64,000 bases of DNA from positions 46,518 to 110,517 of the forward strand of contig JASANE010009783.1 in the NCBI GenBank assembly GCA_030248225.1. Reading direction: 5' to 3'. Under the pieces are notes generated by a model that was given only the letters and a program-made list of their open reading frames with translations, searched no databases and was not told the DNA's origin. Of the stretch, positions 19,901 through 34,900 are shown one piece after another; positions within the stretch are counted from its first letter, which is position 1, and every line of letters begins with the position of its first letter. The position numbers were made by a program, and so were the translations under genes. Source of the stretch: Trileptium ribeirensis. Taxonomy: Eukaryota > Nematoda > Enoplea > Enoplida > Thoracostomopsidae.

Positions 19901-22900
19901 CCTGGCACGTGGACAATAATTTCAAGCTTTTTGTCGCATCCACCTATGAAACTTGTACGCAACATTATTATTTGTATATATTTTACATGCGCGTAATGGA
20001 AAGACATACCCCGAAATCCGAAGTCAATGTACCATACTATTCCCAATTTCGCTGTCGTGATGTAATAATTATCGCCTGTATTCGAACCCACATACATTAG
20101 TTGAAATTTTAATAAATCCCAACCAAAAGCTGGTTCAACACAAAGACAAGACCTCAGAAAACGGCATATACCTTCCCAGCGAGCGAGCAGCGGTCATTTC
20201 TGATTGGTACTGTAACTTGACAGAGGTTACATGGACTGCTGTGAAAACAAAAATAGTTGCATACAACACTAATCCGAACGTCGGAGCAGCTGTGCTATAA
20301 TAATACAGAATTCGCAAGCAAGCTTAAATGTCAATAACTCAAGCGAAGTGATATCATCGCATCTCACACACCATATCCGAAATTTTGTGCCTATTGCTAC
20401 CATCAACACATCACACCCTAGACGCTATCAATTAGATGATTTCTTACATCAACGATCTGCTTGATCTTCACCGACTTAAGTATGTCAGACGGCAGTCCGC
20501 CAACGTAGAACGGCGGCAGCGTGTTCACAGCGTTTGTTCCTGGCGGTGATTCACTTGATGCCGCGATTGTTCCGTCAATTTCGAGCCATCCATTCCGACC
20601 GTAACGTCCAGCATTCACCTGAAGTATCATTATCATAACTATACGCCTTACATCTTCTGGATTAAAAGATCAGAGATGATACAAATCTCAGGTTAATTTA
20701 GCTGACGGTATGTTGCTAGATAGTCGCGCAGAACAAATATAGCATACTGAAAATGGACGCTACTGACCGGGTTCCGATGTCAGGCGATGATGGACAAAGG
20801 GCTGACCAGGATTTAGTTCGATACTATCCCGGCATATCAGTCGACCCTAGTTATTTTTACATTTTTTTTATTTTGACCATGGTAACGGCTAATTTTTCTT
20901 TTCGATTGATGCTAACTTTGTATTTTCCCTTCATTTTACTCTGCTAAGACCTTCTTCATTTATTGAATAAATTAATTACAATTTCTACAAAGTTAAAATA
21001 GTTTCCATCTTTCTCCAATTTTCACTACGTGGTATTATTTCATTTTCGACGAGTCTAACAGCATTAACCTCGGGAGCTTCAGGATAAGAAAGTTTCAGAA
21101 CCTTTGACTACGGCTACAGAGTTTTACATAACAAAATGGTGCGTGGGCTTAGTACGACCAGTCACACTAATCATGGGCATGGATATCAAGGTGCCATTTC
21201 ATATCCTGATATTATCCACAACGTCGGGATATCCGGATATTTAAACATTGCATCTGATGACCAGCTGCATAATTTAACTGGAAGAAAAGCCACAAACTCT
21301 TGATTGGAAGATAACGAAGACACTCTCTCTTTATAGCATTGTTTCAATATAACGTTTTGGGATTAATTTTAAACAGGATTTCGGACCTCAAAATTCGCTA
21401 TACAGGTTTCCCATCGAAAACCAGAAGCTTCGTCTTATCGAGATGTACAACTTTGCCGAACTTTAGAGGCCTGAATTGGTCACCGACGAATGATAATTTA
21501 TTTTGTGTAATAGTCGAAAATCTTTTAAATTTTCCCGTAACGCAAAACGAGCTACAAAAGTAGAACGAACTGAATCATCACGTTTAAACCCATAATCCGG
21601 AACTTGAATTTTGAACCTACCGAAAAAATGGACATAACTATACTTATATGGCTGTACTGGCTGACTAACTAGTAACTATGTAACGTAACTGAAACCATTC
21701 TGTCACAATACATCATAACAAAAACTATCACAGTGCCTAGCGACAGACATCAATCAGTCGAAATCTCACGTGCCTAACCAGGTCACAACGCGTCGTAATC
21801 GACACAATCTGGATATTATAATCACAGAAAATTTTGCCCAGAGTTCTGAACCGAATTTTGCGAAGGACTACGAAATGGGAACGCTCTCGGTTAACCCGAA
21901 TTACAACCAATTCAAACTTAATGAAAAATGCTAAAATGGTTAATAAATCAACCTAAAAAGCGGCAAAAACATCACTTTATTGAGTTGAAACGCATCAATT
22001 TTAAATATTTTTGCGAGATTTAATATAATTTTTTAATCTCAAAATGGGATTTTAGAGAAAAGTCTCATTTTCAACTAACGGTGTTTTTGCCGGAGGGGGA
22101 CCAAAACCTCCAAAAGAAACTGACCCAGCGTTCCACGGCTGACAGCATTAAACGACAGCGACTTAGAACGACGCGATTGAGAAACACTATTTATTCCTAC
22201 TAACTTATGTCATGCAGTTGCATTTTTATTTAACGACAGCGTCAATATTTTATTATAGACCACATTATCGCCGGAGCGGTCAATAATAAATTTTGGCGAG
22301 ACCAAAGAATATAATCGTAAACTAACGTGATGCCATTCGTTATCCAAATACGAAAACGAACTCCGCATTTGGGCGATACCGGCACCGCTATTGAAACGGT
22401 AGACGACATGGCCATGGCGAAGATATAGGGCGATGTAGTCGGTGTACTTTTCGTTGGTCGCAAACAAAATTACTCCATCGGATCCGACAGCGCGAAACTT
22501 AAGAGAGAAGTTGGCACTAAAAAGCCATGACAACATTTTGTATCCACACCATTACAACTTCCAGATATACTATGAGGTGGGCCATTAATATGTCGCCTCA
22601 TGTTGATATAGCATAATACTGACCTCTCTATTATGGGTATGCGGGACCCACTACCGTGATATTCTGCCACGCCGCTCGTCAAAATGCCAAATTCTCCATG
22701 TTCGACTTAGACTCTGCACAGCTCACAGAAATAAAAATATGAAGTGGTCAAGTGCATTGTGCGGAGTCTCCAACGGAGCTACGATCCCAGATATTACAGT
22801 CAATGCCGAAATTGAGCACGCAAAGTAAAACTGTTTGCAAAATTGCGAAATTCGAGAATGAACATAGGCTTCTGCAGAACCGTCCAATTTTTTCGGTTAC

Positions 22901-25900
22901 TAAATGTACACACATATTGGCTTCTCCGATCGCTGAAAATTTCACCAGGGTGCATAAGCTGGGGACTCAATGGTTCAGAAATGGGGAGGCGCCAGATTTT
23001 GCCAGGGGACAACAAATCAAAAAAGGGGAGCGGTAGCTTGAACCGGGGTGGTGGCCTGCGAAATTTAAAAATTTTCAAAAATTATATTTTCAGCAAGAAA
23101 CGCTAAATTGTTAACAACAGATGACCTAAAACGGTGCAAAAACATGCATGCGTAAAATACTTTTTATTAAATTACTGCTATCTCAATATTCATTCAGGCT
23201 CAGCGAAAAATCCGACGCTGGCTAGTTGAAAACACCAATATTTTGCAATTTCGAATAGAATGTCGTAGCTACAAATTAATATTAAGTTAAGACTGTGACG
23301 TAGAAGATGGAGGTTGAGCTAAATAAGCAACGACCAATGCTCCAGGCTAGTATCAACTATGTCTACACCTTTACAAATAGAACTGTAGCTTATGATGGCT
23401 TCTTGGTCCTAACTTGACGAATCATTGAAAGCAGTTATAAATAGTGTCACAAAACTAATGTTTTGAACGTTGCTATTGCGCCAGCATGCCCGTTTTACGC
23501 TGTTACTAGTTTACAGGAGCTAGCGAATTGTTACTCACGAGATAATTGTTGAATCAAGCAACATTATTAGAAATGTAATTTTGCGATATCTAAACGCATT
23601 AATGTTTTTACTTGCGGCTACAAAATAAATTAAATATCATATAGACCGAAAACTAACGCAGCTATAAACGAGGCTTCTGAAATAAGGGTTCTATTGGCCT
23701 ATTGGGTGCTCGTTTCTGTTGTTTGGCGGAGTAGCAGTTGGCCACAAATTTGTTCGACTCCACCGGAACACCACGCATAAGCCCCAATGTCTTGCTTCTC
23801 CATCACGGGCCCTCGCGGACGGGGAGGGGGGCACGAAATTGGGTGCCCCTCTTCGGAAGGAGGGAGCGCCATGAAATGGGGAACAACGTAAATAAATGAA
23901 CGCTTTTGGGGCTAAAAATCGCAAAAAAATTGCGAAAAATGTAAAAATGAATGTTTTGTCGAGCATTTTTGCGATAAATTCGAGGCACAAAATGTTTATT
24001 GTGAGGCCGAAATGGCTGACCGGGCAGACCACGGAGGGGGAACTGGAAAAAATGTCTTGCCTTTTTGGAAAAGCTAGAATTTATCTCGATAAAAATATTC
24101 TGGTTATTCATTTGCCATAATACAGCCACTTATCGTCGAATTCCAGTAGTTAAACAGCACTCGCTAAGAATACTGAGCACAGTAGTTTTGAACGAGTAGT
24201 GAGCTAAAGTGAAGAGCGGGGGTTTTATTTTGGGTGTGTCGTTACGAACAGACTGGTAAATCAATAATTCCGAATTGGCTCTGCCGCACTGCCGGGTATT
24301 ACCAACCTAAATTCAATATTCGCAGGCAGTCTTTCAAATTCCATTCGAGATCCTCGGTACACGCCGAAGCGATGCCCATGTGAGTCTTCACGTGGCCCAA
24401 CGGGTCGCTCCTTCAACACACATGGCTCGGTAATTGATTGGGAACTCGATGTCTCTAAAATCAGCAACATTATTATTTCAAACTATTATAAATCGATAAC
24501 GTGTTTATCAACATTATTTAAAGGTAATAATTAAATGAAACGCAGCAAATTTCCCAGCCGTGTAACAGTGCGAGCCTTACTCATATCGACGTCTTAAAAC
24601 ATCGTCTTCTTATTACTTCATTTAACGCCAAATTTATTTCTGCGTTGCACTTCAAGAATTCATACAAATAACCCTCGAAATAATAAAATTTTATCACTTA
24701 AATATGTCAATGGCTGACGTTTGCACTTGCCGAAAAACGGAGATTTCTATGGGGCACCATGTTCACTCTCGGGCGAAAATATCGACTGGAAGATTTCAAT
24801 TTTTATGAATATTTATATGGCTTTTCCAAGGAGGGATGGGGTGTACTTCGACACCCCCAGGTGCCCCACAGATATTTCTTGGCTTAGCTCGGTTCAGCAT
24901 CCCAAGCATTTTTAGCACGAATAAAAATAGGCAATTTTTTATGCGGGCGAAAAATACGCCAAATTTTCCTTATGTGAGTCAAAAACTACCTAAATTTTTG
25001 CCCCGCGGCGCTATAAAACACTGAAATTCACTATATAATCGGCATTATTATTAATTATATCAAGAGTGCATTAGGGAAGAGTATCACACTTTCCTGCACT
25101 CCAGGGAGTAACCGGAATTCCGGTTCCGGTTCCGGCAAAAATCGTGTTCCGGTTGCGGTTCCGGTAAAGGTCAAAAACCATACCGGAACCGGAATTCCGG
25201 TTTAAAAGTTTTGTTTGAAATTTTCCACGTTTTTTTCTTCATCCTGAAATCCAAACATATGTAATATATATTATACAATGATCAAGCTATACAACCAAGC
25301 AAAAGAAAAGATTAACTAACCAATTTGCCGTGTGAAACGTAAATAAGGCACATAATTAGAGCAGGAATTTTTCATAATAACCTGCAGGAGTTTGTTAAAT
25401 CAAAGCCAGGTCGATGCTTGTAGCAGCTATTTTACACATCCAGAAGTCTGTGGGATACGTTTGAATTAAACCGGTCCAACTCGGTAACAGAGCATCGCTT
25501 ACGCAGAAGTAGTTAGGGTATGCTTGGCTAACATAATCTGCGTCAAGCAGCCGCCAGTGCGCTTGTTAACTTGGTAAATCAGAACATGAACAAACGTATG
25601 TGTAGTAAAGGGAGGCGACTGGAGACAGAGCGAAAGTGTGTATTCTACGCTCCAAGCTTTGTAAGCACATTCGATTTGACGCAGTATACGCTATGGTGTA
25701 TAGTGGAAAACATTTTTTGCTCTGAATGTCCAAAAACCGACATATTTGATCGATAAATAAACATTAGCTTCCTCAGTCTCTTTAAAGGTTCAGAAAGGCA
25801 ATAATACCATCGCAATACAATAAGTTTAATGTAAAAGTTTTTTAATGCATTTTAAATCCACTATACCTTCATTTCTTCCATCATCTGTTTTACTACATAT

Positions 25901-28900
25901 AAATTGCGAAGACCAGGTTCCGGTTCCGGATCCGGTTTAAACGAACGGTTCCGGTTATTCCCTGCTGCACTCATATATAAACCCGTGATTGATGACGCGG
26001 GCGTTTTCGGCCAGACTCCCCCTAGTTTCTGGGCGGTCAGGCCGAAAACGCACACGTCATCAAACACGGGCTTATATATGTGAGTGCAGGGAAGTGTCAT
26101 ACTCTTCCCTAATGCACTCTTGATTATATTTACTTTGAATCAGCTGTTCATGCTATTTTAGCATTTTTCAGAACCCTACGTTTAGTTTGGGTCCACAGTA
26201 TGGCCTAGAGGAAACCAAATTTCTGGTCTCTGCTTCGACCAGTTCGTTTCCCCAGGTAATTTGGAGACGGTTTGGGAAAGCGGGAATTTTCTCATATTTT
26301 CCGTCAGTCTTTGCTATTTGTGCACATTATCAGCACTGATGGTATTTTTAGGAGTCGTGACCGCTTATTAAATTACCCGAGGCTACTAACAAGTTTTTAT
26401 GTTCTGAATCAATATCAAACATGAGAATTTTACATAGCGGGGTGGGGCAGACATGTGGTGATTTTGGTGCTTGGGGGCTGGGGAATCGTCGAGTGGGAGT
26501 TTTCCCCCACCCCGTAATTGAGAGACTAGGTATGTTGTTGAATAACTATTACGCTATAGCTGTTATAACATCACTTACCTTCACCCTCTGTCAATTTGGT
26601 CACCGAGGAATGGGTGCTTGTGCGCGGATCCGGTCTTGGCGAGAAAACGATGGGCAACGAACGTGACTTAATAAAATCCAACGGACATCGCCCAAGACCG
26701 AACTGTCCAGAACGTTCGGCAGTGTTGAAAGTCAGGAATCTATAAGGAATGATAAAATGGAAATAGAATAGATCTTACTATGTTATTTGAAAATATACTT
26801 ATAGTACTGTAATAAGGCAGCGCTATAAATTGTTTCACAATTTCAGCATTATTTTAGTATCGTTGCAAGCCTTGTCACTGGCTTATCTAAATTGGGGAAA
26901 GATGTTGCCAGCAAGAGCCGACTTTTATCCCAACCTAAAATTTAGCCCTCGCCACCAGACCCCCAGCACATACTCCTAAAAATACAATTTTTTGAAAAGT
27001 TTTCAGCACAAATTTCAGGTGTTTTCGCATTTTGTTCGACGCCACATTCCCACTTTGCAATTTACAGCCACAGCATTTCTAGACATTTAGAGTGCCCAGT
27101 TGCGTCAATATTTTGTGTGTCACAATAAAACGGTGTGATGCAGAAATGCAGCAGGACGACTATAAAGCATGTTAGAAATGCAGTGGAAACTCCAAAATAA
27201 AGTGGGATGACACTCCGCTGACCTCTTCGCGTGTGTGCCCAGCTCCCATCTGGTGGGTTTTCTCCAGATTAGCTGAGGGGAAAATCGTGCCCCGGGTAAC
27301 TGTAGATTTGAGTATCCCGACCTAAGTCTATTGTCAAAAATTTGACGCTGGGACACCACACCACCAGCTAACTGAACCTGAGTTCACAGATAAAACTCCT
27401 TTAGTTTGGGAAGGCCAGTAAATTGCGTAAAATGAAAATGCCATGATAAAGAACACAATAATGTACAGCTGAAATTATGTCACCTACAAATGAACATCCG
27501 TTCAACTGTCAACTGAACACCAAACATTTCATGCATTTTAAGTTGTTGGACCGAGCCGGAGAAAAGTAATGGTGTATTCGTCTTAACCATATCACAGCAG
27601 GAATGAACGTATGCTGGTTTTAACAAACCTAGAGGGTTTTCTGGCTTTGTTCGATTGCCCTTGGTTCCCCTTATTTTTTAATGGACCTAAGCAAACTTAT
27701 TACTTGTCAACCAGACAACTGAACACCTCTGACACAAGAATTTCTATATTTTTCTAACGAAAAAATTAGTTTAATTGCATTTAGCCTCAAGTATTCACGC
27801 CTTATTAGAGTTTGTGAAAAAATTTTTATTGATCATGTCAGGGATTTGCTCTGACGCACAAGATTTATACAGCCGATTGAACCAAAGTACGCCGTTCCGT
27901 GGCTTTAAAAAACACGCTGCACTCCAATTCCAAACCATGTAGGTCGCCTTGGCAGAATCTTCAGGTTATGGAGAAGACAGCTAAGTATTGCTTAATCACC
28001 TTCAAACAGCATTTCCGACGGAAGTTCTGCCTTCTCACCGTAATAAGAAGTTCTTGCTCTGTTAACAATACAGTACGCGCCAGAAGTGATGATTTCGAGC
28101 AAGTTTATTACTAGAACAAATTTATTTCGAGCGATTCGCGACAGTCATTTCTGGCGAATACTGAACCACTTTTGTCAACGATACTGTTAACAATTGCATT
28201 AGCATATTGTGCACCATTTTCCAGCAAAAATCAATCATATGTGAACATTATTTTGAAACTTTTAAACAAACTATTAATCGGGTACGTTCTTTCAATATCA
28301 AAAAATCGCTTACTTTCCGTTCAGCGTTATGTCGCCCAAACATCCCAGGAATGGTTCTCCAGTTCCAATAAGTGTATCGTCCAAATCGGCATGAATTGTC
28401 GACCCGGAACCAAAATGGAGCGATGCCTTGGAGCCAGGCATTGTGACCGGCAAGTCGAAATTTGCCATTTCGTTGAAAATATCATCCAACAGGAATTGAA
28501 GCCTAAATAATTACAAAGCATAAACACTAGTTTAGTAACGTTGCCGTTACAAACAATGCACAAGCGTGTGGCAAGCTAAAGCTTGCTAATGCGAACTAGA
28601 ATGAAATGACACAACCTTCGAAGTACAACAAGTCAAGGACATGAGCTGCACGCACGCAAATGCGTTTAAATTCATACGAACGTGCGTACACAATCACATG
28701 CTATTAAACGCATCTGCATGCAACGTTTGGACGTTACCTCTGACCGTTGTGTAAAACTACGTCGATTGCTGAGCGAAGCGCATCTGCGAATATGAAAAAA
28801 GTTATATGGTTTAGTAATAAATTATTTGGGTTTTACTGAACGCTACCAGCAAAAATATTACACCAAACTAGATGTAAAGGATACCGCAACGCCAATCCAA

Positions 28901-31900
28901 CTCAAGCTTGGACGTGTTGGTCTGAATAAAGTGAAGAACTTGACCTCTTTGTCAAACGTTTCCACCCCTCCAATATTTCTGCTCTATGTCAAGACTTCTA
29001 TATCTAGTACGTACGTAGTTTTGGTAATCTTAGCTTATGATGCAATTACAAGTATACCGATACTCTACTGTCATGAGTTAGCAAACCATGCAGCATTTGC
29101 AGTTTTGCAATGAAAAAAGAAACGATTAATAAACACATGCTTCGTTAGGTTTGTCAAGTTTTCCACTGCGAAAAATCAGGTAATACAGCAAAGCCTAATT
29201 CAGTTTGTGTAACAACGTTTTGAGGCTGCTACAAAAACTGAACACAGGGCTGAACCGGTCTAACGATTGTGCAGTTTCTTTTAGATATAACAACTAAATT
29301 AGTATGGTTTTTAATGCAATAGCTAATTATTTCCATAATTATAATAATATCCATACGTTGAAGGTTTATTTATTAAAATCATATAAGTCATGACTACGAA
29401 CAAGTTTAACGAGCTCAAACAGAAACACTGACAGAACTTCTTGTTGGTAAATAACCATCCCGAACTGTGCCAATAACTTCTTGGTCAGGCAAACTTACGT
29501 TGTCTGATTTTGGCGAACGGTAACAAAATGCCAGTGACTATCGCCGAGAGACGTTTGGCCATGAGCAACAACACGAGCGAACTTGGTCGCGTCTGGACCC
29601 ATTTTCGCCGCAATTACTAGCTGGCCATTGAGCATATGACCTAGAACATGAAGCGCGGGCCAAAAGAATCAAACGTTATAGCGTGCGACATAGACATAAA
29701 ACACAGCAGCAACGATATTATAGTATAAAGTCTATTCAATGACAAAATTCCAAAATTTACTTTCTTGCATTTTTTTGCAAAATGGACCCGTGTACAAAAA
29801 TATCCTATAAACAGTTACGCATACTGGTGTCTCCGTAGGACCGAAATTGTACCTGTGGACATGATAGTCCCAGGTCCAATCTGAGGGAACTGGAAATACC
29901 AGCTCACCTGTGCAAAACCGTATCATCAAGTCAACTAGAGATTATATAATTAGATTTTTTTCGCATTTTCAAGGAATTACATCATTTTCATCGTTATTTT
30001 TGTTGCATATTTATTATCTAAGCACTGAAAATGCGTATTTCTGCAATAAATGAAAATGCGTATTTTAATTAGGATTTTGTCATAAATAGTCTAAATATAA
30101 ACCGTAATATTGAGTTTTGTTTAAACCGTTCCTTGTTAAGACGATAAGTTTTGGTGTGACCTGGAAATACCTAGGGTGCTGGTGGGTTGACCTGGGGAAG
30201 CCTAACTTTATCTAGAGGCATGATCCAAGTGAAGCTGCCGAGATACTGGGAAGAGCTTGAAAATCCTGCCCCACCTCTGTGCAGAGGCCAGCGCATGCAA
30301 CAGTTATAGTAAAACAGCTGCAGCTGTAGAAAACACTGATGCGATTGTGATTTGATCGTTGTGTGCCAAAAACACTAACCCCTCCACAAAGAAAGTAGGG
30401 CCCCGCAGGTCATGCCCCCTGGTTAATTTTGGTTCTCACACATCCTTCTTTATTTAGACGTGACACCTAAAATATTAAACAAAACACTTATAACAGAGCT
30501 CAATGCTTACTGCGGACTCATAACAAAAACCTTAGTAAAATGAAGTTGTCGTTAACACTGTTGTACTCAGTAATTCTTCGGCCATGGAACAAAGCATTTT
30601 GTGCACTGACAAAAACAGCATCTTGTTCACTGACGCTGAAAGAAATGAAACTACATAGCATGACAACTAACCCCATCAATAGTTCAGATAAAAAGCCATT
30701 TTTCTAATTCTCTTTTCTTAATTGACTACCCTTTTGTTCCTGAAAGCTGGCACCAAATTATTATGCCAGCACCACTTGTCACAGCATTTCCTAAAAACAT
30801 TTTAAATTATTTATGCATTTTTGTGTACTTATAACTTTTTAACATAATCTATATCCATCGCACTAACTAGCATTTAGGCATCATGCGAAATTACGACGCA
30901 AAGTTTTTGGAGTTAAAACCAATGCTGCTACTAGGACTCTTGGCTAACCTGCGATAACATTTTCGGGAGCGGTCGGCCAGGCCAGCACAAAAACGAGTCC
31001 AGATATTTGCTGCGTTTTCACTTTAAACGTTAGCTCAACGTCGTTGCCGTCAGTTGGAACTTCACTAAAGTCAAAACGGCCACCGGCTGGCGGTGTTAGC
31101 GAAACGGTACGAATTATCTGAAAAATAATAACAAACAAAGTAAAAGCAAGCACGCGTCGTAGTCAGCTGGTTGGGCAGTGCACATATGACGTGCTTCAAA
31201 CTCAGGACTTTCAGAGCCTGAAAGTTGTGTATTGCATGACTGATGGCGTTAAGCATTGTATACAACTCATGCTATAACTGAATGAAATCCTCGGTTGCAT
31301 AGAGCTCGGCTTCGAAGAGTATGTGCAGCCCGTTATACCAAGCTTTGGGCGTCAGTTACATTCCGAAATGCCTTGACGATAAAAAATCTAAACTCGGCGT
31401 GCGTAGCGACGTTAAAACGCTAGTGTACCCCTATTCCACCACGGGACTTAAAATCAAGGATGCCGGGAGTAAGTGAATCACTGCTAGTAAATTGAATAGT
31501 ACTGCCAGATTCTTCTCTTTTTGTTTCGAGGATTGATCAAAAAGTTTCGAGCCACAGAATATGTCCCGTTCCCTAAAGTCGACCTTTGACTGACTGGTGC
31601 CAGACAGTTACTGCTTTTCAACATATGCTCCTCGGCAGCTGACCGCCCAACGGCCAGCCTACTATAAGCTTTACAGCATCATGGCTAGCTGAAATTGATT
31701 AAACGTACTGTAGCTTAATCAAACACAAACTAACAAAATGTATTATTCTGAGGATTGCAAGAAAGGATCTTAGTTTTCTCTATCAAGAGTATAAATCGCT
31801 TTTCGTTTGGATCCATTTTGCACGTAAACCGCAGCAACGGAGTTGTCTTTACATTATTGACGCACAGAGCCGGAATACCGGATCAGTACAGGCTTAGGAA

Positions 31901-34900
31901 TTTCGTTAGAGCTCTGTGGCTTGTTGAGCTACTTACATTAAGTCTTTAATTACGCAGTGGTTAATAGCATTTTCGGCCATCACACTTCCAGCTAGGAGTT
32001 TGATATCATAGCCTCGAAACGATGTGCTAACCGCTTTATTGGCAGTGACGCTGGAAGGCAACACATTGTTCGATAAGTTAAAATCGGGCAAAACACCGCA
32101 CGCAACCTGAATTTTCGTTTTCTTCGACCTCATATTCTATGGAGATATCTACCAGAAAATACTGCGCAAAATCACACTCTTCCGAAATTTATTACTGAGG
32201 GTCAGTACTATTTTTTCATAAATCAAGATAATATTAAAACACACTTTTCAAAATATCAAATAAATTTTTTTCTAAATATAAACTATACCATAAAAAGGTT
32301 CATAAATAAATAAAAATACTTGTTCAGTCGACTTGTCAACAAAATGCTTACTTGTTCCGGACATCCTCGCTTAACGCCAATGCGGGTTTGTATCGCCGCC
32401 AGGTCGATAACTTCACCGTCGACTTGTAACGTATCGAAACAACCGAAAAACGCACGTCTGGTTACGTGTCTAAATAAACACTACCACTTGACTGAGTTAA
32501 ATTACTGACTAAACAACGAATGCATTTTTACACAATTATTGTTCCTAACGTGCAATATTTAGCAAAGATCAGGATTTAGCATCACATGAACAAGCTTTAT
32601 TTCAAATATCTAGAAGCCGGGACAATTAGCATTTTACACCCAAAATTTTATTAAAATTAACCCTAATTCATCAGAAATGGCTGCTCTTCATCGGATATTC
32701 ATTCAAATTACGTTTGAAACATTGATCGAAAAGTGTTCAAAGTTTTTAGCTGATTTGTTCAAAATTGTTAGATTTCATAGATTTAGTTCGATGTTTGTTT
32801 GTTCACAACACCATAGTCATTTCAGCGACTACTTTAGCAATCAGCTTAATATAATAATGCTGTTTTGGGTTTTTAAACAAGCGCAACTTGAATGACCCAC
32901 AAAGATTTGAAAATAAGTGCAAATAAAAATATTACTCCTTTCTAGTCGATAAAACACTACCATAGCTTTGAGTTGCTAAATCCATTACTTACCTGCGAGT
33001 AATTCCAGCCGGAAGCCCACCGACGTAGAAATATTTTTCCTTTGCAACCCCGAGTTCAAACATTTCGCCTGGAGCTGATCCTTCTTGGGCTAGAAATTAT
33101 TATACGCAGAAATTAGCTGAAAAACATACAGGCTCAAAGGGGTAGGGTGTAAGGCGTAGGACCCTCCTCCCTTGCCGTGAAGCGCTGATCCCACTGTCAG
33201 GCGGACCAACTCCCCTTGTGGCAACAGCTGCCCCCCCCCGCCCGTCAGCTGACCCCAAAGAAGACCCTGCTACCACACTACGACCTCGGACCCCGAGCAG
33301 GAATGTTCAAAAATAAGACAAATTATTAATTTATTATTACAAATTGTGATAAACTTAATTTTTGTTCCACCTGATAATAAATATTTATGTTCAAACCGAT
33401 AAACACCTCCCGTTAATAATTTCTAGTAAAATTTGTCGGCGGTAGACATTTTATAACCCAGAGTGTTTGCTTCTAAACAAACTTTTTCGAAGTAGCTCGC
33501 ATTATTGCTATAATGTTATATTTGCCTCGTCAAGTGATAGGGTCTGGCTATGCATAAATTTCCGAAGGATTTTATTTTTCAAAAATTTGTAAAAACTTAT
33601 TTGAAAATCATCTGAGTTTCAGAACGTTTTATCAATCTAAAACACAAAATCATAAGTATACCATGTCGGCACAAGATGACCTATCCTTCATTCCCTATGA
33701 CCTAGCTAAAAATTATTTACATAGTTCAAAAAACTTGCGTTTGTTTAATTCTAAAATATTTTTGTAAAATATTACTGCAGTTATTGAAATTGTAATCGCT
33801 TCAATAGCTTACAGTGTTCGGCAAAAAAACTATTTGGGGTTCCGAATCATCTCCGAAATCTGATGTCGGATCTGGTCCCGGCGCTCGTGTGCTGGAAGAT
33901 TCATGTCGAGGTCAATCATGTTCCAAGCTCACTTATAATATTTTATGTGTTTATTAATATATAAATACAGCTTAGATGTTGATTAACATGTGTTCGTGGC
34001 ACAAAAAACGTAATTTGTCTAAATTCTAATTGCAAATGCCATGTTAATAATGGTCGAAGGCAAAAAATTTCGAGGTCAAAGTTCAAAAACCTTGGGGGTC
34101 CGAATCATGGCATGTCACGGTCGTAGCTAGCAGGGACAGGTTAAGGCCAACCCACCCTTCTCCCAGCGTGTTCTTTAGTCATAATAAAAGATTATGAATA
34201 TTAGATTGACCCATCAAATAATCAAAACGCCGACTGCCTGGTTTCGAAAGAACTTTAATCACTACACATTTTATTATTAAATGCATTTTAGCAGAAAAAA
34301 CTAGTTAAACAAAACAATCTTACTCCAAGAACATCGTAGAAAATTCGATTGCAATCAGGTGAAAAATTTCTATACGTTGCTGGAAACCCAGCTCATCACT
34401 TTATAAAACGTAAGCCGTAAAATCTTCCGTCATTACCAGACTATGTACATTCGTATTGTATTGATTTCTCCAAAATTGAAAAGGGCCATATTGTATTTCG
34501 CAAGCCCTGCCCCGTTTACGACCAATATGCTCTTCTGCGCGCCTAAAAATCTGCAAATTTCACCCTGCGGAACTAAAAATAGTTAATTTTTTTCTTAAAT
34601 AGCTATATTATTCGCAATAAATCTTTAAGTTACATTATGTGACGTTTCCTCACAGTTGAAGTTGCTTCCCTATCTAAACTTGGTGACCCCCTGATGATCA
34701 GGTGAAATTGTCCCCAGGTACTCCAGGGTTACCCAGTTCGGAATATGGAGACCAACTAGCCATGTCCTCAGGTATAAATTTGGTAGCTAGGATAAGCCGG
34801 CATCAGTACTCGTAAAATGACCGCCCCATGCCCGAGACACACTTGCTCACTATTTTGTCGAGCTATGGACATAGCTGAGTATAATTCTACTTAGCGGTTA

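Noticed and set aside
28826..29113. 95-codon + strand open frame
   Set aside because: No homology signal, no flanking splice sites, AT-rich codon use like the surrounding intron.
29732..29929. LG-like stretch GELVF on the - strand
   Set aside because: The exons at 30949 and 29640 splice directly in phase (Gly codon split G|GT) and give a continuous LG3; this stretch would disrupt it.
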